Source of the DNA: Neoechinorhynchus agilis
Lineage: Eukaryota; Acanthocephala
Reading direction: 5' to 3'
Length of the DNA stretch: 64,000 bases
NCBI GenBank assembly: GCA_051530055.1
Contig: CM121341.1
Coordinates: forward strand, 11,470,001 to 11,534,000
Position numbers and translations under genes: made by a program. The notes beneath the pieces were generated by a model that was given only the letters and a program-made list of their open reading frames with translations, was not told the DNA's origin and did not search any database. Positions 1-13,000 of this stretch are shown here, in pieces. Within the stretch, counting starts at the first letter, position 1; each line of letters opens with the position of its first letter.

Positions 1-1
1 T

Positions 2-1130
2 ATTCTTCAGGTTTTCGCCCATCTCGACGCTGCTTCTCAGATTGAGCCATGGCTTTATTTGGGATCAGAGTGGAACGCTTCTAACTATGAAGAACTTAAA
101 GCTCGTAATGTAGGTTACATTCTTAATGTTTCTCGGGAAATTGATAATTTTTACCCTGCTGATTTTGTTTACTTGAACATTCGAGTTAGAGATGACGAGC
201 AAACTGAACTTATCCGAGAATGGAATAAAACTTTCCGATTTATTAAAGATGCACGTAGTCATGGAATGTCTTGCCTGGTTCATTGTAAGATGGGAATAAG
301 TCGATCTGCTGCAACTGTAATCGCTTTTCTTATGAAAGAGAATGAGATGAACTTGAACGTCGCGTTAAATCATGTATGCAGAATTCTTTTTCTGTTGGCT
401 GGGTAGCACAAGAAAAAGGGATTTATTAAAAGGAAGGAGGTCTTGTGTGAGACCAAATGACGGATTTATGGATCAATTAAAAGTCTACGAAGGCATATTG
501 TTGGCTAATCGAGTTAGCCGCTTTCTGTTTCCTGACTACCGATCTGGAATTCATTTCCATACCTATTTCGATTGGTCAGCACGTCTAGGTCTCGAAGATA
601 CCTTTGACAGATTTTCTCAGAAAGTCAATCAAATTGAACCATTATCGGCTGACCACGAAAATGAATCCATAGATGGTGCTCAGTATGTCTTTAAAAGGTT
701 TATGAATAGTTTGTTCGACGATCAACAAATACAATCCACAGCAAGCACCCTTCCGTCGAACGAGGAAGGTCCGGTGGTTGGACGTAGGACTTTGGTGCCC
801 CGCGTGACCAAACCCGACTCATTTTGGATCCGTTCATGTCGAAGCACAGAGCGAACCATGTCTGATTCGGATATCTCAGGTCATAACTCGGTTGGACCTG
901 CGAATTCTAAATCTGTCATTCGGTATTCAGGAGAAGTGAGGCGACGCGTGAATGACCTTGAAGCGAGGACGCGTGATGGAAGTGATTCTCAAAGAGATGA
1001 GGGAGGCATCAGTGCGGTTTCTTGTGTGGAATTGAACAGTATTAATCGAATTCAAAGTTTGGTTAAGCTTTACTCGAATGAAGAAAGATCAGAGCGGAGA
1101 CTTGAGACGAGTGCAATGGCTGCGAGATGA
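2..1130 (+). CDS. ssh: Slingshot-family cofilin phosphatase, 3' part, 5' end outside window
   Basis: The first reading frame enters from the left edge and reads through the signature PWLYLGSEWNASN typical of slingshot dual-specificity phosphatases. The catalytic P-loop HCKMGISRSA follows, with the nucleophile cysteine codon at 284-286. From about 430 a second frame gives RRSCVRPNDGFMDQLKVYEG, which continues the end of the catalytic domain (family members have a KERR..KPN..FM segment here). The rest, to the stop at 1130, is a polar serine/arginine-rich tail. Slingshots dephosphorylate and activate ADF/cofilin at actin filaments. The join is odd: a donor-like GTATGC at 374 is in phase 0, but no AG before codon 433 restores the second frame. 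There is therefore either a one-base frameshift (error or mutation) or a non-canonical splice. The family call is secure; whether this copy is intact is not. Confidence 0.9.
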
Positions 1131-4100
1131 ATTTGATTGTACACATTTGTGAGTTTGTAAAACAAAGATTAGTTCTCGCTTTTTACGTTTGGAAAATTAA
1201 TACAAACATCAGCGGATGCGATCATTTGTGAGATTATAAATAAAATAATATTTTCGTTGATCCATATCTCCAGGTGAGTCCGGACATATTGACAAAGCGT
1301 ATAGAATTACAGTAGCTTCTCACTGTCATAAAGAAAACAAACTGGAGGCATGCATTCGATTGAAGTCATTGACAGTTGTATTAAATCACCGTGCTAAGAA
1401 GAGTCGCTGTAGCACCAGTAGCGATGATCGAATGACTTTATCTGATTCGGCAACCCACCCAGGCATCCGGCAATTAATTTTATTGCATCTTGAAAACACT
1501 TGTGATGAGATAAATACTTTCATTTATCGACTTTCTTTACGAATGCTTAAAGGATTTAGAGTCTGGATACAAATATATCTCAACAACGTTGAAATTATTT
1601 TCGAATTTAAAGTCAGGAGTGCTTAAGACGCTTTCTAAATTCGATTTACGACTTCAATGTTGTAAATATGTTTGCGAAATGTGATTAATTATAAAAGTTG
1701 GGCAAGTTAGTATCTTTTGTTGTCCATTTATAACAGCCCCATATATTAATATTAAATCTATGGAACTATCATCAATTGTCGACTACTTTCTAATTCGTAT
1801 TTTCTGCACTCTAACCTATGCTACTTTAAAATAAAGCTAGGAAAATGCAAGTTTTATAAGAAATCAACAAGTGAAGGCAAATCCAGCAATTAAAATTCTT
1901 TATTTAGATAAAAAAATCAACTTGTTTTAATACCTTAGAACTTCTTTTTCTTTTCGGATGCCATATATCACCACTACTAAAAAATAGTTTTCTCCCTGTT
2001 TTCGGGAATTCAACTTTGTAATGTGTTGACTCAAATTTTTAGCTGGTTTTAGTTTAAATGGACAGCTGAATTACTTAAAGAGTTCGCTTACAACAGCCGT
2101 AATTTACTCAGAATTGGTTCTACTTCCATTTTGGAATTGGGACATTCGAAACATTTGACAGCTCGAATAAGTCTCACCCAGCAAGGAAGCTGTACAGCTG
2201 CTCAAAGAAATGGCCGCAGACTAATGGATACTTCGTTTCGTCATACGACGCACATCAAGCATCTTAGACAACAGATTCGAAGAGAATTGAGCTCCAGAAG
2301 ATGTGCTTTGTTAGTAATTGAAATCATGAAGCTATATTTTGTCCAGTAAACCGGGAGGGCAATCTCTTTAGGCAACGCTTCTAACAATCTTAGTGCATCA
2401 AGCCTGTATCCCATAACAACCTTGAGTGTGCATCCACCTTGTGGGTTTCTTTTATGGCTCTCCAGGGAAGCGGAAATCGCTAATGACTAGGCAAGATCCT
2501 ATTATTTTGTTTCCTTCGGCTACAAAACATGCGGAAATCATTTTACACTAAAATTCAGCGGAACTATTTTCTGCCAACGAGATTAATTTTAAAACGCAAC
2601 TATTAAAATTCCGGAGAACTTTGTGTTGCATTACACTCTCCAATTTTAATAGAGGAAGTCACCTTTTTTCTTAGTTTCGTACTGAATTACCGCCCATTCT
2701 GAAATGCCCATTCAGCCTTTTTTTATTGCTTTTTACACCAATTAGGTATAAAATTTTATCTAAACTTTGCAATGGGATTATTTATGAGCTGATAGCAGCC
2801 AATTAAACTTACCGGCCCATTATAATAGCGAGCATATATTTTGGTGGAAATATCATTTTGGATAACGAACAGCGAATGAGCCATCTTTGGCGAAAAAGCT
2901 GAAACGTTACGCAACTTGCTAATAGCAATTCATTAACCCTCTGAATGGATCCAATTATGAACATTTCATTTGTATAAGTAGTGTATGGTTTAAGAATTCC
3001 AGTACTTTTGTCTTTAAAATGTAATGTAGTGAGAACCAAAAGTTCTCTTTTAAAAGTGTAATTAAATTTAATACAGAGGGCAATCTGAATGGCTTCACTC
3101 AAGCGTATTTGCAATTCGCGATTCAAGTACACTTGAGACGCGATTCCATTAAAGCCGGAAAAGCGTTGGAAACTCGAGAGCAAACTTTTGTAGGTCGTTG
3201 CCTACTCCAAAATATCTCTTGCGTGAGAACTAAAACAATTATCAATTAATACGCTAGAGAGTATAAAGGATGGCCGTTCTAGTTGTTTGTATCGCAGATC
3301 TATCGATCATTGATCCGTAATTAATTTTCACACCGCCGGAGTTTACAAGTTAGGAAACGAACCTTATTGGTAATTAATGTTCAATCAGGCGCTGCGCAAC
3401 AAATGAGATTTTATCTATTTAATTTTTACACTATTTGCAGGAGTGAAATCGGGATTTTATATGCCACACTAACAATACACAAACCAAAAGATAAGATGAT
3501 AACTGGTGTCGGCTTTTCGCGCAATATTTTTCGTGGATAGATTAATAATTATACCAAGTGAGTAGGTTTTTTTTGGAAATTCGCTGATTGAAATTTTCAG
3601 CTACCACGTTAAAAAAATATTTTAGAATTTGACGCCGTTTACTTTTTTCATGAGATATTTCGATCTTTTTTATTTATCTCATTAAATTGAAAAAAACAAG
3701 ATCTTGTTTAAAAAATTATAATGAAATGTTTAACTTTCTGTTGGTAGTTTTGCCATCCCGGATTTAAGTTTTCTAATTTCTTACCCCGATATTTCGTCTG
3801 ATTAGCAAACAAAAAATACGAATATAATTTTTAAATCTTTAAATACGAAAATTTTAATTAATTACTCGGATGTTTAGTCAATTTGTTGTTGCTTTAAATT
3901 TTTCTTCTAATTATTGTTAAAATTCAAATTTTATCTCACTCTTTGCGATCACTTTCCCACGTTCCAATTGCATAATCCCCGCCTACTCGTCTACCCAATT
4001 CGGCTCATTAATTATCTCATGTTTTCCGTCTCGGCATTTGATTGGTTGATATCCACTTTCATCATCTTTTTCCCATTGTCATCCTCCTTTTTACTGTTCG

Positions 4101-6463
4101 TTGATTAATGGATAGACTCCATTACTTGTTAACCGGCGGGTGGATGGCACGGCCATCAACCACAATGATATATTACGACCGGAAAAATTTGCACCCTGGG
4201 ACCTATTTCCTTGTCTTTTCTTATCAATAGTTTTAACGAACCGATCTTCATTTCATGGATGTCGTTTGTATGCACTTTGTGGGTTAGGTAATCTATGGAT
4301 ATAAGAGCACATAGTTCTTTTGTCACTTTGGGCTGAACCCTTGCGATAAGATGCACCGGTGTCTTGGGTTCGACAGACAGGCACATGATAGATATGACAG
4401 GTCGGACTCTACAAAAAAGGATTTTCTTGTACAACAGTCTGATTTAGTCCAAACGGTCTCGTGGTCGAGCTAGCATGACAAATTATTCCTTCTCTGTATC
4501 TCGATCTGGATAATTACCTCGTATTTCCTTTAGGCTATCATCCCGATCTGACAATGTGTAACAACGCTGCTCCTGGTGAATAAAGTCAAACTTTAATGGA
4601 AATGCACTTTAACGCCCATTTCCCCTTCTGAGCGCTTCCGGTAGTCAAACCTTCTTTATAGAGAATGTGAAGGTTAGCCAAAAACCACACCGTCAATCTT
4701 TTATTAAATGCCAACTGTAGACACAGTAGTCCCAATTTTGGCGTTGCAAAAGGACAAGGATTCGGAATCTTCGGCTTTTCTGTCTTCTATGGCGTAATGG
4801 CGAGTTTAAATAGTCCTCTTTTTCCTTAGTATCCGGTGGAATCGACTAAAAGCATTTTTAATTAGATTTTGATTAGTGTTTACACAATCTGAAAATGTAT
4901 TCTCTTTTTACTCAGACTTTATGTACATTGACATTTTTTTGTTTTACCCGTGTTGCCGACTGTCATCCGGCTCTTCCGCTCGCTGTAGATTTCGGAGAAT
5001 TTTTTTGCATCACTTATCGAAAAGATTGCGGCGAGGGAACGACGGCGGACGAGAGTGGCTAATTGAAATCCTATTCCTCATCTCCACCCACCGACGTGGA
5101 CGGAAAAACGATATCCCCCGAGTATCCTCGTTAAATTAACTAGAGACATACAATAGTCTAATGACATTTTTACTTCTTGCTATCCCATACATTCAAAGAT
5201 TTCTAGTAGCACCCGATGGATCAATCAATCACGACTACATCTCACGCTCTTGCAATTTGTTTTTATTGTTCTTAAGGACTGATTCTTGATTTGATGTTGC
5301 CGCTAGGTAATAACGCGAATATTCTCTTCTGCAAACACGGTAACGGCTGACCTCTTTCATTGCCCCGGGTTGAAGGACATCGCGAACTGAGAAATTCCAA
5401 TCAAAATACAGGAAGTGCTTATCAAATTATGATGTGTCCGTGTAATCACTGGTGATCTATTGTGTTTCAATGACGAATGCCAATCACTGACCTTCTACAG
5501 TTATTCACCTGTCATATCAAACAAACCCTTAAACTCATTTTTTTCTCATAAATTTGAAGGACAAATTACTAAAGAGACTTCTTGATTCTTATCACCGTCG
5601 GTCTCCCCGGGCTACTGTTTCTCACCTCCTCTAAACGACCGCACCCATATCGGCCCCAGCTTTTGGTTATCTTACCCGTTCCAACAAGATCAGAGTCACG
5701 CACATACTTAGGCTAAGATCGATAGCTCTGATATCTTCGTCTCCCCTTTCGCGAGCGGCGAACCGCTTCATTCCCGAAGGCTAAAGAACTTCATAAAACG
5801 CGAATATTGGTTACGCTTCAAGCCAAATTTTAATTAAACGAAATTGTTCGGTCATTATGGGATACCGCCGTGACTAGTAGCCCTGGGCAGGGAGGGTCCA
5901 GTCATTCTATCGGCTTAATTAAAGTGACCTTTGTTCTGGTGGTCACTTCATCCGGAGGGTACTTTGATCACGATCTCAATCTGATAAGCCAAATAAAAAA
6001 TTCAAACGAGATAGTGCCCATAAAATCTTTTTTGCAGACGGAGACCTGTCATGTCTTTTGCTTGTCTGTGGTATGTAAATCCTCGACATTAGACGGAGAA
6101 ATTCCAACAGTGATCACTGTCCTACACCACTAAGAGAGAGAGAATGCTTTAATTATCCTTCCTCACACAACAACAAGGACTGCATGCCGGCCTCAATTAC
6201 TTTGGCTATCTCCCACCGGCATTTCTTTATTTTGATTGTTTTACTACCGTTCAATCATAGACCTCGATTAACCATAAAGAGCGGAATCCTTTATTTTTTT
6301 CGTTATTATAACCTCATCAATGCTTCTTTGATTTCAGATTATATCACACTCAGCCAAGAAAACAGCCTCATCACTAAAGAAAAGAATACTTCTTTTCACA
6401 TGCCAAAGGTATTTCCTTTGTATTGTTACATAATTCAACCGTTTGTAATTTGCAGGCTTAAAT
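1131..6463. other. Long gene-free intergenic stretch
   Basis: About 5.3 kb with only short open frames lacking recognisable domains, splice pairing or codon structure. It presumably holds the slingshot 3' UTR and the upstream region of the LRR receptor. The segment 4900-5800 is somewhat richer in G+C than the rest but shows no protein motif or tRNA-like fold that I could recognise. Confidence 0.5.
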
Positions 6464-8731
6464 ATGGATTTGTCTGTATATTTCTGTTGGCTAATTTTTC
6501 TATTTACACCCACTGAAGCATGTCCCCTACTGCCGGATAGCCCATGCCATTGCGGAGTCCGGAATGACAGCACGTCCTACATTCAATGTTCGGGACTTGG
6601 ACTTCGTGAAATTCCAAAATTCACGCTATCATTCACCTACGATGAATTACACCTGATCGATAATTATATCAGTCGAATCGAGGATAATTCATTCTCGAAA
6701 CTACGAGTACGCAAGATTTATTTGACCGGTAATCCGATTTCGTACGTCAGTAAATCGGCATTCAAGCCTCTCAGTCGACAGCTTGAGCTGCTTCATTTGG
6801 ATGTTGTCACTCCCAGTCTCGACGAGGATGATTTGGACGAAGAACCGATCACTTCTATCGATACGACAACTCTTGCATTCCTATGTTTACCGAGGCTTGT
6901 AAATATCCGTCTGAAAGGTTTTCAGCTGGAACGATTACCCGGACTTTGTCCAAATCTTACAAGACTCACAAACGTCGCACTCCTGTCATGTGGTCTTCGT
7001 CTCATCGACTATAACCACGGTCCATTTATCAATGTAAAACATTTGGACGTCTCGCTAAACCCGCTTCTGGAAACAGTGCCCACTTCTCTGTTTCCAAACA
7101 TAGAATCACTTAATCTAAGTGGAAACGCCATTAACCAACCAATTGAAAACTCTTCGATGTCCACTGTTAAAACTCTCGACTTAAGCAAGAATGGAATCGA
7201 TAAATGGTTGCTGCCGGAATTAAGTAATCTTGAGCATTTAATACTAGACAAAAACCGCCTCACAATCCTTGATCAAACTCCAATCTACACAAATCTCAAA
7301 ACGCTCTCTGTGAGGCACAACAAAATTTCAACTGTTTTTAAATCATTTTCATCCAAACTTCCGAATCTACACACACTCGATCTATTTGATAACCAACTGG
7401 TCAACTTTGATTGCCAATTCACCAATCCCAAAATCGAAAATCTTAATCTTGGATCCAACCATCTTACAGTCGCTCCATCTAATCTTCCCATAACGATTAA
7501 ATCCCTGGACATCTCAAACAATGTTATCTGCTCATTTTCAGCCCCGATAGTACATTCTTTTACACGGATAAATGATATTTTCGTCCATGATAATCCAATA
7601 TTTTGCGATTGCAACATTAGGTGGCTCAAAATCGAACTTATGAGACGAAAAATTAAAGGAGTCAAATGTACGTTGCCCATTAGGCTCAAATCAATGGATT
7701 TGATTAATCTTACGGACACACAATGTGTTCCAGAAGTTCCAGCATGCGTCCATCTTGCTCATGGTCCGTATGTGAGAATAAAAGAAGACTTCGTGGAACC
7801 TCATTCAAGTAACGAAACTAGTGAGATAACCGAGAGGACAGAGACGCCTCGGGAAAAGTCGAATCTTCCGTCAATATCCTCAATTACTCTTCATTACATC
7901 TCATCTTACGACACGATGAACCGTCCCAGAAAGTCTATTCTCGTCAATTGGAAACTTCATTCTTATAAGAAAGTTAGAGGTATTCGCGTTAGTATAGTAC
8001 CAAGACAGATTAACTCAAAAAGCTCAGCAAATCTTTTCCAATATTCCACAGTCTTACCGAGTTCATCTAGACATTTCGTAATTCATGGCGTAAAACCCGA
8101 TGTGGTCTATACAATTTGTGCTGAGCCTCTCGGTCATGTAGAATCATATGGTAAAATGTGCAAGGATCTTAGAACGATTGGTGAGAGCAATGTCCACGCT
8201 GCAGCCGAAGTAATAAAAGCTCCACTTGGTGAAGTGAACACAGTGGACGCTAGAATGTTAATTGCGGCTTCAATCATGATTGGAAGTGTTCTCGTGTCTT
8301 TGTCTCTATTAATTCTATTCATGGCATTTTCTAAACCTCGGAAACGATCAATAAAGTCTCCACTTATGAAAAAACTTCAAGGAAATCAGTATTTGACAAA
8401 CACGAACCTACAAATGATCACATCGTCTGCAATGGCAGGTGCTCATTTTGACGATCGCGACCGCCTGATGGATTATTTTTCATGCCATGGCGGACATTTC
8501 TTATCCCCACATACCATAAGTCCTAATGGAGGAGGAACGTGCTGTTGTAGTTGCAACTTTCAGCCAATCACACGACTACACGACGAAAAATCTTCTTCTG
8601 AAATTAACCAGCAAAATACAACTGATACAAGGATAACCAGTGCTCTTGGTGGACGGCACCTCTATCATGAGATTGCCAATGCATGCTCACTTGAAAATGA
8701 ACACCATTCCGCCGAAAGTGATGTTGTGTAA
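6464..8731 (+). CDS. LRR/FN3 single-pass membrane receptor
   Basis: Single uninterrupted 755-codon frame. Residues 1-19 form a hydrophobic signal peptide directly followed by a cysteine-rich LRR N-cap (CPLLPDSPCHCG). About a dozen leucine-rich repeats follow to residue ~375, then a C-terminal cap with the NPIFCDCNIRWLK signature (~377-427). Residues ~469-569 look like a fibronectin type III domain, ending in a VVYTICAEP strand. A transmembrane helix lies at ~596-622 with basic KPRKRS after it. A ~130-residue cytoplasmic tail contains a CCCSC cluster. This SP-LRR-FN3-TM order is that of LRR adhesion receptors such as LRFN/ELFN/LRIT, which act at cell contacts and synapses; no one-to-one ortholog is claimed. 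The start is chosen because the signal peptide begins there. Lack of introns is unusual beside the multi-exon neighbours. Confidence 0.9.
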   Translation: MDLSVYFCWLIFLFTPTEACPLLPDSPCHCGVRNDSTSYIQCSGLGLREIPKFTLSFTYDELHLIDNYISRIEDNSFSKLRVRKIYLTGNPISYVSKSAFKPLSRQLELLHLDVVTPSLDEDDLDEEPITSIDTTTLAFLCLPRLVNIRLKGFQLERLPGLCPNLTRLTNVALLSCGLRLIDYNHGPFINVKHLDVSLNPLLETVPTSLFPNIESLNLSGNAINQPIENSSMSTVKTLDLSKNGIDKWLLPELSNLEHLILDKNRLTILDQTPIYTNLKTLSVRHNKISTVFKSFSSKLPNLHTLDLFDNQLVNFDCQFTNPKIENLNLGSNHLTVAPSNLPITIKSLDISNNVICSFSAPIVHSFTRINDIFVHDNPIFCDCNIRWLKIELMRRKIKGVKCTLPIRLKSMDLINLTDTQCVPEVPACVHLAHGPYVRIKEDFVEPHSSNETSEITERTETPREKSNLPSISSITLHYISSYDTMNRPRKSILVNWKLHSYKKVRGIRVSIVPRQINSKSSANLFQYSTVLPSSSRHFVIHGVKPDVVYTICAEPLGHVESYGKMCKDLRTIGESNVHAAAEVIKAPLGEVNTVDARMLIAASIMIGSVLVSLSLLILFMAFSKPRKRSIKSPLMKKLQGNQYLTNTNLQMITSSAMAGAHFDDRDRLMDYFSCHGGHFLSPHTISPNGGGTCCCSCNFQPITRLHDEKSSSEINQQNTTDTRITSALGGRHLYHEIANACSLENEHHSAESDVV

Positions 8732-9612
8732 ATTTGATTTTTTTGGATTTTGTTTGTACAAAAACCTCTTTGTGAGTTTGTTTTCAGGATTAAATATTGA
8801 ATTATGCATCATATATGACTAGCCGAGACTAATCGTATTTAATAACACATGAATGCAATAAGTCTTCTCCCTGTGGACTTTGCATTCGAAATGATGTAAA
8901 TTCCTTTGTTGTGCTTAGGGAGACGCACTAGATTTTTGACATTCTTGTTATTTAGTCAGACGAATATTAATATACACTGCAATGGCCTTTGTGTCCTATT
9001 AGTAAATCTTAGGGATAAATTTAAATAATCTAATTTATTAGGTCATTTGAAACGCAGGTTGAGACAAATTTGGGAACATAAATTGATATTCAATTGTTTA
9101 TTCTTAAGCGAACGTATTTAGGAAATCAAGAGACGATTATGGGGATGTTGTGATTTAAGTACGATGCTATATGACAAATGCAGATTAAACGAGAATAAAG
9201 GTGACCGGTGTGTATTTAGGAAAAATATTAATTGATTAATGTATTTGAGTTGGGTCAATCCGAAAACCTACAAAAAAGATGATCGAATTTCGTGCGAATA
9301 TAATCCTCCGTATTTAAAATTCGGCGGAAATCCTATTGCTTTTAGCCCGAAGATCTATAGCACCCATAAGAGCATTTGTAGCTCAAACGAGATCTTTGTG
9401 CGCCTCCACTATTGTGCATTAAGATGATAAAATTCCATTATAATCGAACAACAATTCTTATTGGCGCTCAGTAATCTCGAGATGTAAACACGATGTTTTA
9501 GAATATCACGACTAAACATAATTGCATTCTTTTATTATTTGATTTTAGAATAATATGCACGTTGAGTTTGTGGCTTTTAGTTAAAAACATTAAGGAAAAT
9601 TAGAAATATCAT
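8732..9612. other. Intergenic, 3' flank of LRR/FN3 gene
   Basis: AT-rich sequence with no credible coding frame. An ATTAAA-like signal occurs near 8790, about 60 bp after the stop codon, and could serve polyadenylation. Confidence 0.4.
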
Positions 9613-9690
9613 TTAGGTATTCACCCGGTAAATATCATTTTTTATTAAATACGTTTTAAACCTCGTTGGGTTCAGGATTAAACTATAACC
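9613..9690 (+). repeat. MITE family 1, solo end
   Basis: Carries the family-1 terminus: CACCCGGTAAAT, an AT spacer, TTATTAAA, then AACCTCGTTGGGTTCA. The matching inverted terminus is not found within a few hundred bases, so this is a solo or truncated end. Confidence 0.65.
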
Positions 9691-10008
9691 CGGTACCTCA
9701 AATAACGACATTTGGGATAATATTATTGTACTATAAAATTTAGTTATAGAAGTTTTTTGTACAAAAGATGAGAACTATTGTGGTTGTTATTGAGTAGCAT
9801 TTGGGTGTTGGTCCAAAAATTTATGAAATCGTCAAAAACTCTGTTTATAAGAACCTTATAATAAAGAAAAATAAACGCAATTTATCTAGTTTTCTTAGAA
9901 AATACTATAAAAATAGAACCTAATCGCACATATTAAACTGCAATTTATTACTACATGAATGTTAGTCAATTGTAAATCACCATTGTAATTAATCACGCAC
10001 GAAACTCG

Positions 10009-13000
10009 TTATCCTTTAATAGAGAAATCTGATTGCTAAAATCAGTGATAAATGCCACTTTACCTGGGCACTTGGGACATATCTAGGTGTCAAAGTTTGC
10101 ATCTCCACTTCGTTTGAAGGTATGCGACTGTGTCGTTTGTTTCGAGATTTATTTGGTACATTAATCAAGATATAAGCGATGAGAAAGGAGCATGTTGCCA
10201 TTAGAGCACCAACAACCAAGAATCCTTGAATTTAGACATTTAGTTGTTGATTCAACATTTGGACCATAACTGACCTTTAATAGGTATATCAGCCTTGTCA
10301 TTAATCTTAGCATCACCTTGACCGCCAAATACGTTATCTACACTTAACGACCTTCGAACAATCTTCCCATGCTGTGAATTCTATGCAAGGATCATGTTTA
10401 TTTGGTTTCAGTGAAACGGCAAAAGAAGACAATACCTCAATTAGTAATGAATGAAAGAGCTGTCCACGGTTGGATGCCCAGCAGTTTAGGTCAAATTGTT
10501 TGCTGGTCGCTCCTTGACTTGCACTCACGTATACAATGTTATTCAAAAAGTTCTGAATATCTTTTATGTTTTCACCTGCATGAAATGATTTACAATAAAG
10601 TTTTTATGCAATTTTGCCTCATTAAATCGTAAATTTATTCGGGATTTTTAATGATTATCTTTAGAAACGCAAATTTATCAGCTATATAATAATCCTTAAA
10701 AAGTCGATATTATAAGATAAAAAAATCTGTAAGTATAAGTAATGCACAATGAACAGTTTTTAACTAATTGTTTGACGTTAAATAGTAACCTTTAAAGATA
10801 TAGTTACTTAGGTAGCTACTGTAAAATACTTACAATTATCAGTAATTTTATATAAGCATTTTCAAACTTTACAGAATCTGCTCTTTAAAAGTACTGACTA
10901 ATTGATATTTCGATGCTTTAAGATTATTTTGATCCAACGAGTTCTGAACTTCGCAAAAAATAGCACAGATTCATCCAATAAACCACAGTTGGGAAGTGTG
11001 AAATATTCGTTTCAGAAACGATTTTTAATAAAAGAAGTTGTCTAACTTTGGCTAGGATGCAAAGTTTATCGATGAACGTGAAACTTACTAATGTTGAGGG
11101 TAAGGATGACTGCGGAACTGAGAAAAAAAATTCTCAGGTCAAAAATAAAGAATTAACATAATAAATTATAAATTTTTCACCTTCGAAAACAAAGGACCGA
11201 TCCTTTTCTTGTGACACCTTGAAGCCAGGAATATTAAGTAAATAGACTTCATCGACATCTGCAGGCACAGGATCCACGGTTATTGTGCAATTCGTAAAAC
11301 TTTGCATTTCTCTTAGAATCGGTGGTAGAATGCTAATGTTTGCAAACGGTTGAAAATGCTGGAACCGACTGCTTCGGGTGATTCTTAGTTCGCTAAGAAT
11401 CTGATTGACTTGCTTGCTTTTAAGAATTATGTAAACCGATGGTAGAACTTGTTTAGGCATGTCTTTGCAAACAATCGCTCCGGTGATGTTTACAAACGTA
11501 TCCGTAACATTTCCTAATGGATCAGGGACGTACTCGAGTTTACTCAATACAGATCGTATTTGATTAGCGGTTTGAGCTCGGACGATTGCAACCGAATTGT
11601 TCTCATTAAATGCGATTTCCTATTCGAGTTAAAACTTTCTAAAATCGAAGAAAGAGAATAACTCACCCATTTCTTCATTTCACCAATATCATGAGCATCC
11701 TGAAACCTTTCGGCACATTTCCGCGTACAGCTACTGTCTCTTAGTTTACGTTTTACGATCTCAAGTTTCGCTAACTTTCCTTGGAAATTTTGTGACCATC
11801 TTTGTGAACGTCCTAATTAAACTCAGCCATTTCGAATTTTCCATTCAAACAATAACTCACCATGCCAGCAAGCGCCGATTGCACTCACAGTCGTTCCAGA
11901 ATCACTCTCTCCACTCACGATCGCCTCAAGGGGAAGGCTTTTCACTACGTTAGCCAAATGAATCTCTTGCTCGCTATCATTGACATGTAATGTTACTTTT
12001 TGCCATTCATGATCGATAGAGATTCTATAAAAGGTCCAAAATTTTGGATCAATTCTTGAAATATCCCATTGCCAAAGAGAAGGATAAAACTCATGGTTCG
12101 CTGGTTCTGGTTGAGGATCGTGCCTTAGCAACATCTTCAGCATATTGTCATGCAAATATACGGAGAAATGATGTCGATTCATCGAGTCTTTGTCTGATTT
12201 ACATAAGATTTGTTGTTTATGTTGGCTAAACGCCGGATCGTATGATTTCAACCAAAATGAAACCGAAGAAATATGATTGACAGATGAGAGATCTTTTATG
12301 TTTAAAAAGTCATCGTGGCCATTGAAAGCGTATTCTGATTTTTCACTAGGCGGTCTATTTTCGCCCAACGATGTATCGTAGCTATTGAGCAAAGCCACCT
12401 TGTACCCTTCAGATTCTATGTATAATAAATAATAAAAAGCGATAATAGCAAACGGATATCCGAAACTAACCGCATTGTGGTTTTTCACAAATGTTTCGGG
12501 AGTTTTTGCTAAATTGAAGTTCAAAATTAATAACGATATCTTCCAATTGACAATGAGGACACGTCTTTATGTCCAGATTCTTGAATGGGAATTGTGTAGA
12601 CAGTGTATTTGATATCTGGTTAACTGCTCGATTGTCAAGATATGAATTTGTTGAAGACAAATAATATTTGAAAAATACCAAGGGAAATGTTAATAAAAAT
12701 GGATGATTATTTTTGTTCTCGTTAGAATGTCACATAGAAAATAAAGAATAAGAAGGCAATAAACCTGAGACACATAGCTTAGACATATTGGCGAAACCAG
12801 AGTCCTATTTAGCTCTCGGCTTTTGGGACATCGTAGTATTTTAAAATTTAGACTGTTGCAATTGCGAAATGAAAAAGTTGTAGACGGAAGGAAAATTGAC
12901 GAGGTTAAACTTTGAGTATATTGTGGATCCCAAATGTAAAATATTAATGGCGAACTTCTATCCATTTCCCCCTACTTTGTTTTCAATCTAATCATCTTAT

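Noticed and set aside
372-430. Possible intron 374-432 or 374-406 in the slingshot gene
   Set aside because: Donor GTATGC fits but no AG gives the phase needed for the downstream frame, so no intron coordinates were asserted.
2809-4434. Minus-strand frames of 124 and 92 codons in the 5-kb gap
   Set aside because: No domain, no splice partners, composition like flanking noncoding DNA.
10334-10632. Separate membrane-protein gene at 10009-10640
   Set aside because: The exons continue the calsyntenin post-LamG region (FLNNIVY, QFDLNCWASNRGQ) in order and strand, so they were merged into calsyntenin.
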